Assembly (NCBI GenBank): GCA_004009845.1
Contig: RMBW01000001.1
Coordinates: forward strand, 434,001 to 498,000
Length of the DNA: 64,000 nucleotides
Reading direction: 5' to 3'
Source: Davidsoniella eucalypti
Lineage: Eukaryota; Ascomycota; Sordariomycetes; Microascales; Ceratocystidaceae
In this document: piece by piece, positions 1 through 10,547 of the stretch
Layout of the letters: the number at the start of each line of letters is the position of its first letter
Position numbering within the stretch: position 1 is the stretch's first letter
Notes under the pieces: model-generated
Database searches by the model: none
Told to the model about the DNA's origin: nothing
The model's input: only the letters and a program-made list of their open reading frames with translations
Made by a program: the position numbers and the translations under genes

Positions 1-1907
1 TAGACTTCGTCGGAAATGACGTTGAATTCACACCGCCTAGTAATACCGCGGCAGGTAGTGACGGCTCTGATGAAGATTCCGACGATGGTCTTTTCTCGCT
101 TCCTATTGCTGCCCGCAAGGCAACGGCCATAAAATCAGGCAATGCTGCCGCAAAGAGGTCTAGTCTACACGTCGGTGCTAAGTCTTCGCGTGCTAGTATG
201 GGCTTGTCCGTCTCTTTTGGCTCACCACCAGGCCTCGACAGTGCGAAAGATTCTAACGGAAAGAATGATGATGACATGAACTTTGATTCTAGCAGAGGAT
301 CATCTAACCGGAACCCAGATACACCGTCTGATAGTTGGGAGTCTGAGGATAGCAAGCTTAGCCGTAGAAAGTCGTTCGTTGATAAGGGCGTATGGGCTAA
401 CCGTCCCCCTACCGATGCGCTGCTTAACCACCTCGACGACTTCTTCCCAAACCTCGATCTTGATGCACCGCTTGTTGAAGAAGGAGACAAGGGTGGAGTC
501 CCCCCTCTCATTCCCGAAAGTGATGAGAGCGGGGCATCTGCTTCCCCGTCCCAACAGCTGCCTCCAAGTTTACCACCAATTCCCACTTCAGAGTCCATTT
601 ATATGGTTTCCCCCAAGACTACTAAGTACAACGATGCCGACACTCTAGGCTCGGACGAATCCACCCTCAAAGCCAACAATACCAACCGCGATTCGTACCA
701 ATCAGTGGCTCATCGTAGCATTGGTCGGGCTAACGGTTTAAGCCGTCTCAAGTCTATCCGTCAGGTAGCCCGTGATACCCACGAAGCCCAAAAGCGGTAT
801 ACTACAGTATCGCAAACTCCGGATCGAGCAACAACCTTGCTCCGTCGGAAGAGCACCAAGATGTTCAACGCCAACATCGTACAAATCAAACCCCAGCGAG
901 ATAGTCTTATCTTCCCCCCAATCCCTCAGGACATTCTACCCAAACGTCAAACTACATTCCGTTGGTTCAAGGGTCAACTGATTGGCAAGGGATCGTACGG
1001 CCGCGTATACCTAGGTATGAATGCCACCACTGGTGAGTTCTTAGCTGTCAAAGAGGTTGATGTCAACCCTAAAGCTGCTGCTGGTGATAAAAACAAAATC
1101 AAGGAGCTTGTTGCTGGTCTCGATCAAGAAATTGATACGATGCAGCACCTTGACCATGTTAATATCGTACAGTATCTTGGCTGTGAGCGCAAAGAAATGA
1201 GCATCAGCATCTTTCTTGAATATATTCCTGGTGGCAGTGTTGGCTCTTGCTTGAAAAAACATGGTCGATTTGAAGAGCCTCTAGTTAGCTCATTGACTCG
1301 CCAGACTCTTTCTGGACTTGCTTACCTACACCGTGAAGGTATCTTGCATCGTGACCTCAAGGCAGATAATATCCTGTTGGATCTTGACGGTACATGCAAG
1401 ATTTCAGATTTCGGTATCAGTAAAAAGACAGACGATATCTACGGCAATGACAAGACAAACTCCATGCAGGGTTCCGTGTTTTGGATGGCCCCTGAGGTCA
1501 TCAATCCCCCAGAGGGCAAAGGATACAGCGCAAAAATTGATATCTGGTCCCTTGGATGTGTTGTTCTTGAAATGTTTGCAGGCAAGAGACCGTGGGGTAA
1601 CGAAGAAGCTGTTGGTGCTATTTACAAGCTTGCCAACGGCGAAACACCTCCCATTCCGGAGGACATAAATCATAGCCCAATAGCACTGGCCTTCATGTTG
1701 GATTGTTTCCAAGTGTAAGTTGTGCAGAAGCCTTCCGAAATCCAACGACCCGGCACTCGGTACTAACCTCATCCAACGTATAGTAACCCATCTGATCGGC
1801 CAACGGCAGAGAAGCTACTTGCAGAGCATCCTTTCTGCGACGAAGACGTCAATTTCCAATTTGACAGCACAGAAATATATGCTAAGATCAACCCCGGAAA
1901 GGTATAG
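1..1907 (+). CDS. BCK1: BCK1-type MAP kinase kinase kinase, 3' part (5' end outside window)
   Basis: The frame is open at the left edge, so the gene starts upstream of the window. Exon 1 runs to 1714 and exon 2 is 1784-1907. The intron (1715-1783, 69 nt) has a GTAAGT donor, a perfect TACTAAC branch site at 1761-1767 and a TATAG acceptor. The visible N-terminal part is long, acidic and Ser-rich. The protein kinase domain occupies the C-terminus, with a GKGSYG glycine loop near 984, HRDLKADN at 1347-1370 and DFG at 1408-1416. Splicing restores the last kinase segment, beginning NPSDRPTAEKLL, and the stop at 1905-1907. By family knowledge BCK1 acts below protein kinase C and phosphorylates the MKK of the cell-wall-integrity MAPK cascade. 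The disordered leader plus a C-terminal kinase fits BCK1 better than STE11. Confidence 0.92.
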
Positions 1908-3303
1908 GATGTGACTGAACTGGCCGGAATTTCCTAGCCTTATCTATCAACCCATTTTTTCCCTTCCTGTTTTACATTGTTATTTATATCTATATTCATA
2001 TTCCGCAATATAGAATTTCCTCAAACGTGGTTATCTTGCATCCTAATCAATGTTTTACTACCCTTTCTGTTACTGTTACTATTTCAATGATAAATAGTGT
2101 ATATATTGCATCGTTGTGTATTTAGAGTGAAGTCCAAATTATTTATTATAAATATCAAGGTACAAATGCCAATTGCTAATAGTGAACTACCAGCAATGCA
2201 TCTGTAAATCTGAAAGACACTTAAGCTTATATACAGTTTTAGTTTTCGTAGTATGCGGACTTAGGCTATGTATACCTGCCTAGTGAATGCATAAATATTT
2301 AACCTTTCAGAGAATCAATAGTATATATTAATGTATATGCCTGATACTATAACTTTATTCGTTAACAGTGGTAATACCTACCAGATAAATGTAACCCGTA
2401 TTTTTTTCCCTCGTCAAGGATAAACTTCACGTTATACGCAGAGTGAAAAGTCTTGGCAAATGTATAGTTATCATCTACACGCCCCCAATCCGCACCGATA
2501 AGGACCGATTACTAACTTAGTTTGTTTTCACGGCACTATTTGAACTTTTGAATTTTGATGTTACGATAGCATATTTGATCTGGCTGTCATCACTATCTCT
2601 CTCTATACTTGCTTATTAGAGCTTGATGTTTGAAATAGAACAAATGGCATTGGCACCATTTCCCACGAACTGGACAATTCTTGAAGGGTCAGATAAGGCT
2701 CTGGGTACTATGAGTTTTGACTTGAGGTAATATGAGAGAAAACTCTCGTCCCAACTAGAAAAGAGTAATTAAAAAAAAAACCTTTTATGCCGTTATATTT
2801 TTTTTTAAAAAAAACCACCCCTCAAATTTTCGAGCTCTAACTTTTTTAAATAAAAATCAAGAACCAAAATCAGACTTGCATGATTCAAAAAAAAATTGTG
2901 TAAAACATTTGTTACCTATAAGTGATTTTTTGCACGGTCTTTACAGATTAAGAAGATTTGAGGTTGAATTTCTATTGATCTATCAAACTAAGATATCTTG
3001 AATGGAATGTAGACCATCGTGGTCCTTTCAAATTCATTTCCTTCTGTTCTTCTAGTTTCTTTTGATTGGTTATTTACAGTCCAAATTTCGTTCCATATGT
3101 TGTCTCATGTTTCACCTAATGGCATCTCATGTGAGGTTTCATTTGATGATGATGCTATGTTTGTAGATCCGTATGAGCCGTTATAGGGGGATCTTCGATG
3201 GGGCTTATCGACGTCTAGAATCATCCTATCTCTGGTCACGTGTTCATCATCCCAAAAGTATCAGCATTTAGACTTGATTGAAACTTGTCATCCGTCACCA
3301 AAG
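1908..3303. other. Intergenic, AT-rich, no gene seen
   Basis: This is the 3' flank of BCK1. It holds A/T homopolymer runs, for example around 2770-2815 and 2887, and no frame with recognisable protein character. It ends in a diverged copy of the short interspersed element described at 3304. Confidence 0.6.
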
Positions 3304-3400
3304 CATCAATTATATTTATGGCCGACTTGGATCATTAAGACTATACGACTACGGATTGGCTACCGGATAGAAATTCGAAGTTCTTCGCTAGACACAAGAT
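3304..3400 (-). repeat. Diverged copy of short interspersed element (family with AATCA-type tail)
   Basis: The stretch around 3350-3365 (ACGGATTGGCTACCGGATAG) matches the copies at 8658-8784 and 38038-38172, where GGATTGGTTACCGGACAG is preceded by a CATACGACG motif. Flanking similarity (CAATTATATTTA at the tail end, CTTCGCTAGACA at the other end) extends the alignment to about 95 bp. This is an older, more mutated copy. Orientation is inferred from the tail-like end at the low coordinate. Confidence 0.6.
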
Positions 3401-3588
3401 GCTGTCCGATTCCAAGATCGAGAGCCCCCCAAAAACACTGTAAAACTAATAGAACTAAACATAGAATGTGTAAAAGAGAAGAAAAGTTAATCGTGAAAGA
3501 AGTAATGTTCAACATACATGCCCTCCAACTCAGTACATTTCAAGAGTAGCAAATAGCAAAGACTATTAATTTTATTATCAAGTTCAAT

Positions 3589-6129
3589 CTAACTAGCTGG
3601 TTCCTCTGGTTCTGGTTCAGTTGCTACTGTTGGCACAACGGCTTTGCTATACTCAGTGTCACTCATCTTATGCAAGTCTGTTTTAGTGACAAGAAGATCA
3701 CAAAGTATCTTATAGAGATCTTTCTCACCCTCCCCCGCAAGAAATGGATAAGTAGTTTTAGCCATACCAACTACTAAAGCTATTGGGATAGCAGAGTTTT
3801 TCATAGATGCTGTAAATACATTGACTGTGGAAGATGATGATGAGCCACGAAGACAAAGCATTAGTCCAAGAACTGGTGTCTTGTCAGGATCGAAACCAAG
3901 ATATCTGATAGCAGTTAAGATAGAAGTTTTAGCATGCTGTTTGAGAGAAGCAGTAAGTCTATCATGGGCTCTATTCTTGACTTGAACCAGGATACATCCC
4001 ATACATGCAGGACGTCCATGTGTAGCAGGTACCCAGACTGGAACTAGAATATCTACTCCTGGGGCATTCTCGGGAAGCAAAATTGCACAACACCTAGTGT
4101 ATAGATGTAGCAAATCCCAAGGAGTTGGCTTTGAGGGCTTTTTGTCGACAGTTTTAGGAATGAAACGAATCACCCGGTTGAAAAAAACTTGCCCAACACT
4201 GAGTGAAGTGTTTATACTAGAGAATATACTCTGTTGAGTAGCTGTGCCAAAGAGACTCTCCATATAGCAGCTGAGTTTGCATGGAACAGGCAGATAGGCT
4301 CTTGCTTTATATCCAGTGTCAAAAGCAAGCAAAAGAATCCAACCTGCTACAAATTCGCCAATATCGCTAACATTGACGAATCCCCATCTAAGGCTGTTTC
4401 TGAAATCAACTAGTGCCTTGGTAAGGTTACCACGGAGAGAAAGATGGGCATAGGCTGCCATAGCCAGAATCGGCTCTGGGGGCTGTCCAATAGATAGGTT
4501 CTCTCGGTCCTCTGATACGTTGAAGATCCAATGCATCCAACCAGACACTAGCTTCTGGCAATGAGGTTGATAATAAACCTCAAAGCTTACTCTATTCAAA
4601 AGGAGTGCCAGGTAGCGAACCGTACTCAATGCTGATGACTTAGTTTTTCTATCTGGGTCCAACTTTTCGAAAGCTAGCTTGAATATATTTGACTCTGTGG
4701 AACGCCCACATTCAAATTCCTGACAGAAAGCACCAAACATTGGCCGGCCATAAGAGAACAATGATCTCCAATCTATAGCGGGTTGGGCCAAGTTGAGGGG
4801 CGGTGCAAAGATATCCAGAGCAGAAAACTCAAAAAAGGGAAGAAAAAGCTCTGTAGGGGTCGTGTTGTTGTATAGCTTCTTTTGGCTAGGATCCAGATAC
4901 CGGGGAGGAGAGAAGTTTGAAACTCTGGAGGTAGTATCCATCAAAAGAGAAAAAACACTGTGATTATTATCGGTGGCTTTAACAAGAGGTAAAGCTGATC
5001 GTAGTGACCTAAATAGCACAGCACTATCAGAGCCTTCCTCTTCTTGATCAACTAAGAGGTTTCGTGCTTCATCAAAAGCAAAGACAAATCTGACTTTATC
5101 CTTTCTTTGTGATTCTTGCAGTACAATACTATTTTCCTCAATGAGTTTTTGGAGTTTATCGCTCCAAAACGGATCTTCCAACAGATCTATGCCCCAAGAC
5201 TTTGTCTCACCATCCAAACTTCTTTTCGTAGACGAGATATCACCAAGCTCAAGTATCTTGAAGACAAAGCTCTGGAAACTATCATTTCCAGTCTGCAAAT
5301 CCCAGAAGTCAGAGCTGGACATGCCTAATTTCCAAAGATATTCTGCGATAGAAAGGTGGCGTTGAAGATGTTGTTCCCACCTTTCTTCTAGACCTTCTCT
5401 TGATAGTTGAGAATAGTTTGCTGTATAGATATCAGCAACTAAAGAACGGCCTGGAAATCCATGGCTTTTGGATGGAGAAAGAGAGATGTAGATGACATAT
5501 ACTCCATGACGTTTAGCCAGCTGCTTCACAGTAAATGACTTCCCTATTCCAGAAGGGCCAATAACCGAACTATAGGGTGACATATACTGTCCTCCTAACC
5601 AGGCTTTATAGCAGCTGTCGATATAGTTTAGTAGACGTAAACTATTTGGGACTCCAATTCTTGGGTCCACCTCTGCCCTATCAAATGCCAACTCGAAGGG
5701 AAGTCGAATACGAGTAGTGCTGTTTGTCGACTCAAGATAGGCCTTAGCTAGATCAAAAACTTGCTGCTGCTGCTGCTGGCAAGTTCCGATATCAAAGAAC
5801 TTGAAAGTATCAGGTAGTTTCAAGAATAGATATATCTGAATATCAAGACTATCTCTCAACTGGGATTGAATAGTGGGAGACTTGTCGAATAGTGAAACGG
5901 AAGTATAGGCATCCCAAAACGTTTCAATGATTCTGACATGTGAGTTCTCACTAACGTTCTGTGTAAGATGACTCTGGAAAATAGGCTGTAGCCGGTTAAG
6001 ATCCCATTCAGTGAGTGCTAAGATATCATCAAATGTCTGACAAGCTTCAAAAGCTCTAGCAATGCTCTTTGGAGAAGAAGGGGGGTGGTGCCCAGAGGAG
6101 CTTGGCTCAGGAGCAGATGGCTCAGACAT
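3589..6129 (-). CDS. P-loop NTPase with C-terminal PD-(D/E)XK-like nuclease region (Crinkler-/transposon-associated type)
   Basis: This is an intact intronless ORF of 846 residues starting at ATG 6127-6129. A low-complexity Pro/Ser N-terminus is followed by a helical region with a short polyQ tract (residues 118-123). A Walker A motif, GPSGIGKS, lies at residues 191-198. A Walker B-like string (VRFVFAFDEA) has D353/E354. Near the C-terminus, GVDILVPV (D693) followed by GCILVQVKN (Q716, K718) has the D...QxK spacing of restriction-endonuclease-fold nucleases. Fusions of such an NTPase with an REase-like domain are known from eukaryotic Crinkler effectors and the transposons proposed as their source. 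No signal peptide is visible and no separate Crinkler header domain was recognised. It could be a domesticated gene, an effector or a mobile-element gene. The fold assignment is inference from motifs. Neighbours are a LINE remnant and short repeats. Confidence 0.75.
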   Translation of the reverse strand: MSEPSAPEPSSSGHHPPSSPKSIARAFEACQTFDDILALTEWDLNRLQPIFQSHLTQNVSENSHVRIIETFWDAYTSVSLFDKSPTIQSQLRDSLDIQIYLFLKLPDTFKFFDIGTCQQQQQQVFDLAKAYLESTNSTTRIRLPFELAFDRAEVDPRIGVPNSLRLLNYIDSCYKAWLGGQYMSPYSSVIGPSGIGKSFTVKQLAKRHGVYVIYISLSPSKSHGFPGRSLVADIYTANYSQLSREGLEERWEQHLQRHLSIAEYLWKLGMSSSDFWDLQTGNDSFQSFVFKILELGDISSTKRSLDGETKSWGIDLLEDPFWSDKLQKLIEENSIVLQESQRKDKVRFVFAFDEARNLLVDQEEEGSDSAVLFRSLRSALPLVKATDNNHSVFSLLMDTTSRVSNFSPPRYLDPSQKKLYNNTTPTELFLPFFEFSALDIFAPPLNLAQPAIDWRSLFSYGRPMFGAFCQEFECGRSTESNIFKLAFEKLDPDRKTKSSALSTVRYLALLLNRVSFEVYYQPHCQKLVSGWMHWIFNVSEDRENLSIGQPPEPILAMAAYAHLSLRGNLTKALVDFRNSLRWGFVNVSDIGEFVAGWILLLAFDTGYKARAYLPVPCKLSCYMESLFGTATQQSIFSSINTSLSVGQVFFNRVIRFIPKTVDKKPSKPTPWDLLHLYTRCCAILLPENAPGVDILVPVWVPATHGRPACMGCILVQVKNRAHDRLTASLKQHAKTSILTAIRYLGFDPDKTPVLGLMLCLRGSSSSSTVNVFTASMKNSAIPIALVVGMAKTTYPFLAGEGEKDLYKILCDLLVTKTDLHKMSDTEYSKAVVPTVATEPEPEEPAS

Positions 6130-7149
6130 CTCTGAGTTCGGAAGTTGCTATACACAATAGTTAGTTATCTATCTTGGCTGAAAGATGATGCAAGAAAAAC
6201 CTACAATGAATTTCTTAAATTTAGATGGATTGGTAAAACAGCAAAATTCAATCAAAATTCAACCTGTCGATATTTTGGATAGGGCAGATTAGGAACAGGC
6301 TAGGGGTGGTTATATTGGGTCAGTAAATGTTTTAGATAATGATTTTCAAGAGAGATAAGAATATGAGAGGAGCTTAACCGTAACATGAATGATATCAGGG
6401 GAAATGATATTGAGGCAGTAGGACTTACAGTCAGTAGCGCAAGCTAATGGCCAAGAGTGCAGTAAACACTGAGGGAGGCTAATTTTGATAGAAACTCAAG
6501 ATAATTGATCAAAGAAGTCTCCTGCACAGCAGAAAGAGGCATATTATGACTACTTTGTTGTTTATGTAAGGTTGAAGGTTAGCTTGGCCGTTTTGATATG
6601 ATCACGAAGAGCCCAAAAGTCGATGGAATATATACCATAGAAGTATCAGTTGTAATTGGAACCTCGGGTTTTCAAATTGATATGCCACTGTTTGTTTAAG
6701 GGCAGCGGCGAGTAAGAGACGTGAAGCTTGTTCTATTTTTTAATTATTGTTGAAGATATCGCGAAAAGAAGAATGTAGGTTGGGAAATCTGTCACGAAAA
6801 ACACGGACTTGTATTTGTATTTGTTATTATTAACGAGCGCGGGGGAGTCGGGCCAATAAAATTGGACGCGGCTACGGAGTTGGTACGGAGCACCATCAAT
6901 AGAATATTGTGGGGCGTGAGTATTTATAAGGCTTAATTTAATAGTGGGCTGTGAAAATACGTCATAGAATAAGGAACCCAATGGCGGGGTCACAAAAACA
7001 GAGTCAACATTGGAGCTGTTCATAACCCTAACACGGAGCTTGAATCCAGGAAAATAAGGTAAGCTAAGGATTTTCCTATCAAGATGAAAACGATCAAAGT
7101 GGGATAGGTTTAAAACCAACATAAATTAATTCAAAGCCTGCCAATAACA
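6130..7149. other. Intergenic between NTPase/nuclease gene and LINE remnant
   Basis: This is the 5' flank of the minus-strand NTPase/nuclease gene. A minus-strand ORF of 129 codons (6733-7122, ATG start) resembles no family I know and is probably chance. A TATAAATA motif on the minus strand near 6920 could be a promoter element but lies about 0.8 kb from the NTPase start. Nothing else is supported. Confidence 0.4.
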
Positions 7150-8657
7150 TAATAAAAAGCAACCAGGAGAAAGAGGCAACATAAGCAAGCAAGGCAGCTC
7201 GACTCCAAAAAGCACTCCGGAAAGCACTACTGGTTGCACTCCCAGCCTACAAAACGACACCATCGGCATTGATCCATATGCTGGCAAACATCCCCCCCGC
7301 AGGACTCATAATGGATAATGCAGTCACAAGGGAAGCTATTAGATGGTACCAACTGGACGAACTGCGAGAAATGCGGTATGGCCCCGGAAGACGGTACCAT
7401 CTTCCACCCGAATCGTGAACATGCTGGCACCCCTCCCGGAACCTCCCCCGAGGTACGGGCATGTAGAAGGCCTCTCCAGAACAACTGACAACCCGCTAGC
7501 GAGTGCGGTGGTCGCTGGGCAAGGAAAGGATTTAGCGGCAGAGGCACACTTGAGACGCAAGGAAACCTGCCCCTCCTCCGACATCTGGCTATACACGGAT
7601 GGCTCCAAAAGCTCGGAGGGATGGATAGGCTCCGGATGAATTGCCGAAAAAGGAGGAACAGCCACCTTGGAGGGATCTTACTCGGGAGGCAGATGGAAAG
7701 AGGTCATAGACACAGAAATATTTGCGATACTACATGGACTCAAAGGCCTCACCCCGACACTGACGGACAGTTGCACAAACATCTGGATCTGCCTCGACAA
7801 CAGGGCCGTGGTATCCCGTATAAATGGATCACACAACAAGGCAGGATCCCCACAGAAGGCAATTGACGAGGCCAAGAAGTTTAGAGGCAGGAAGGTCTAC
7901 TGCATCTGGACCCTCGGGCACAAGGGAATCAGCGGAAATGAGAGAGTCGATGCACTAGCAAAATGCTCGGCCAAATGCACTCTGGAACACTCCATGTCTA
8001 TAGCAGGAGCTTACAGGTGGTTCAGGGAACATAAACAGGCAAAGTTTAAAGAATGGTTCTACTAGCAGCTATCAGACACAACATGGACAGGCGAGAAATA
8101 GGGTTTCCCTCTGCAGGTGCCATAACCTGGGGGACAAGAATCAGTCAAGGACAGGTACTGGCCGCACTCTCTGGTCATGGTGACTTTAAAGAATATCATG
8201 AAAGGTTTGGCCACGAGAACGCCACAATGGAATGCCACAGGTGTGGAAAAGACAAGGAAAGGACCCACATTTGGACTTGTGGCAAAAGGCTGAAACCTTC
8301 TTCTCCTGCAAATAAGTTAAACAAGTTCCAGATTGGCCAGAGTTCGTTCTCAAGACGAATTCACCCACAGCCAGTCATCCACCGGCGTGGAAGAGACTTT
8401 CACATGTCCTAATTCTGCCACAAGGCTAAGTGGTGTGCCAAGCGCCGGTCCATACTAGTCCCACAGCTCGCCAGTGAGGCCGAAGTATGGGACTGCTTGA
8501 TAAATGTCAAGTCGACATTCCCCCGGACATGGCCAGTTGACTGCGTCCATTCTCAAGCAATGTGTGGGACAAACCCACATGGAAGACATGGCTAGTTGAT
8601 CTCACAAACTCATGTCTGGCCCTCGGCCAACCATCCAAAAACCTTTCCCTGTTATCT
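7150..8657 (+). mobile_element. Decayed, 5'-truncated Tad1-like LINE fragment (RNase H and C-terminal zinc motif)
   Basis: Translation in changing frames gives the C-terminal part of a fungal non-LTR retrotransposon ORF2. From about 7200 it reads ALPAYKTTPSALIHMLANIPPA, the linker after reverse transcriptase. From about 7585 comes RNase H with YTDGS, an E in DTEIFAIL, D in CLDNRA, and GHKGISGNERVDALAK. From about 8160 comes GHGDFKEYHERFGHE followed by a CHRCG...HIWTC zinc motif, typical of Tad1-clade elements. The frame shifts at least twice (between about 7430 and 7550, and near 8060), and in-frame stops occur near 7418 and at 7637. No reverse transcriptase core is present. It is a dead 5'-truncated copy with an untranslated 3' part from about 8410. 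Confidence 0.85.
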
Positions 8658-8784
8658 ATTTGATTTGATTTGATTATATTTAACGTCTACCTAAATCACT
8701 AACATCATACGACGCCGGATTGGTTACCGGACAGATATTTAAACTCCTCCGCTCGACAAACTCAATATCTTTGTATGTGCGGGC
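8658..8784 (-). repeat. Short interspersed element, copy next to LINE
   Basis: From TTTGATTTGATTTGATT (8659 on) through a CATACGACGCCGGATTGG motif to about GTATGTGCGGGC, this stretch is nearly identical to 38038-38160. The pentamer repeat at the low-coordinate end is best read as a 3' tail, (AATCA)n, of a minus-strand element. It abuts the 3' end of the LINE but points the other way, so it is not simply the LINE tail. No clear target-site duplication was found for this copy. Confidence 0.7.
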
Positions 8785-10547
8785 ACTTTTGCTTCTTCAG
8801 TCTACCGTCTTTGTCTTGTTTTCTCAAGTGCATCTTTTTGTGATAACCTTACTTGGGCTAGACTCTATCAAGACGGGAAAAAATACCGAGATTCTGCATA
8901 TTAAAATACACAAAAACTATGGCTTTCCTTTGTTGCTAGGCGGCTAGCAGATACGATATTTTTTGCATGGAAGACTCCAGAAAATTGAGAACGGAAGGTA
9001 AAAAAAAAAAAGGAACAAAAGAAACGGATTCTTGTGCTTGTGAGATTTTTTTTATATAATTCATTAATCTTATGGAGCTATAGAGCTATGAAGATGTAAC
9101 TTGTGAGAGATAATAGAAGTATAAATGCAATGTGCCAAAACAATGAAAGCAGGGGAAGACGATAAACTCAGAGTAACACACAAACTGAACTGGCGTTAGA
9201 CAACTCACAAAGCCACCTTGTTCCTTTTTCTTCTTCTATGCTTTTCTCCATGAATCGTGAACGACCAGAAAGTCGAGCTCTTTTGTGTTTTAAACGTACG
9301 GGGCTTGCGGCCACTCATACTGATCCAGCCACCTGTGTTTCTGTATATGAGTTGCATACCTATTTAGTGAAGTCAAACTGCTAGTAGCAAGCACAGTAGC
9401 ATAAACAATGGATAAACTGCATGTAGCATGGAATACCGACAGCGGGCGTTTAAAGACCCCGCTGGGCTGTATGGCAGGGAGCCTGTTCGAGCCTGCAGGC
9501 GCTGGCTTGTGGATACTATGCACCTGGCAACGCTGTATACATACAATGCAAATGAAACCAGCGTGGCGATCAGCTCGTCCTTAAGTTGGAGGACATTCCT
9601 TTTGCCGGCCATGATAACTATAGCACGATTACTACACGTCATTCTAGATGAACACAGGGCGGAACAAAAAGGGCAGCGAGGGGCCGGCTGGAATTCACCA
9701 GTGCGAGCGATTCAATATAAGGACTGGAACTTTGGCGCTGAGAAGAGAACCGAAGAAATACCAGCAGCAATAAATGATTCAAGGCAGTAAAGGAAGCATC
9801 AATAAAGGCTGTTTTCACGAGACATTGGTCTGATTGACAACAGGCGATTGATCGGATCTAAGCTGGCGATGTGAACGATGGATCTTAGGCTGAAGAGAAA
9901 CTCTTGGATCAATCATTTTCATATTCGGAGGGCCGATGACTGGTAGCCCTGTAACAAGATAGACCGTGGAGGCGGTGGTACAGCGTAAGATCCCTTCTTA
10001 GCCATGCACTGCTCTATCAAATCTGCAGATGCTATCCTCGCACCGGCTATCTGATGGCCTATTTTCGAAATGGAAATGGGAAACATGGAGTACTCGCCAT
10101 TCACTTGAACAAGAATCGCTTTGCGGTGGATGGCTGGTTATTTGTCGCTGTGTATGCAATGCCGTGGCCATCAATGGGAATATATAATGTAAATATTGCA
10201 CTGTACCGGTTTCATTTTACGATTTATAAATCACGTATCATGTACTCTGGCCCTTCGTTATGGGCAAGTCTTTCTCCATTACAACACTAAGTTGTCCATA
10301 TAGACTTGGTAGATAGTAGCTTTAATTTTATATATTGTTTAATGCGTGTGTAAACCGTCTTTTATTGTGGTAATATCATATGATCCCATGTTTGTGGTAG
10401 GTGAGGTGATCCGGGTATTGGGAAAAAGAAAAAGTATATGAAGACAGTAAAAGCTTGTCATGAAAACCCTGTGATCCGATGGTATATAGCAAACTCCGAC
10501 AGAAAGCAAGCAATGAAAACAGTGTGTACGATAGGAGGAAACATCAA
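8785..10547. other. Intergenic, one dispersed 36-bp repeat core, no convincing gene
   Basis: Overlapping ORFs of 60-120 codons on both strands at 9290-9790 and 9920-10290 have no family resemblance. The 36-bp repeat core at 9063-9098 is listed separately. The stretch also contains the 3' flank of the minus-strand gene ending at 10548. Confidence 0.5.
9063..9098. repeat. 36-bp dispersed repeat core, copy 1
   Basis: The core contains TTATGGAGCTATAGAGCTAT followed by GAAGATGTA. It differs at one position from the copy at 21839-21874 and at a few positions from the copy at 24580-24614. Flanking DNA is not shared, so the conserved unit is short. Function is unknown. Confidence 0.8.

Noticed and set aside
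6733..7122. 129-codon minus-strand ORF upstream of the NTPase gene
   Set aside because: No recognisable motif; it lies in AT-rich DNA with a T-rich 3' end. Kept only as a note in the intergenic entry.
8658..8700. TTTGATTTGATTTGATT as the LINE 3' tail
   Set aside because: The same sequence begins an independent copy at 38038 with its own target-site duplication and opposite polarity, so it belongs to the short element.
9290..9790. Overlapping frames of 77-120 codons
   Set aside because: Mutually overlapping on both strands, with no motif, promoter or splice support.
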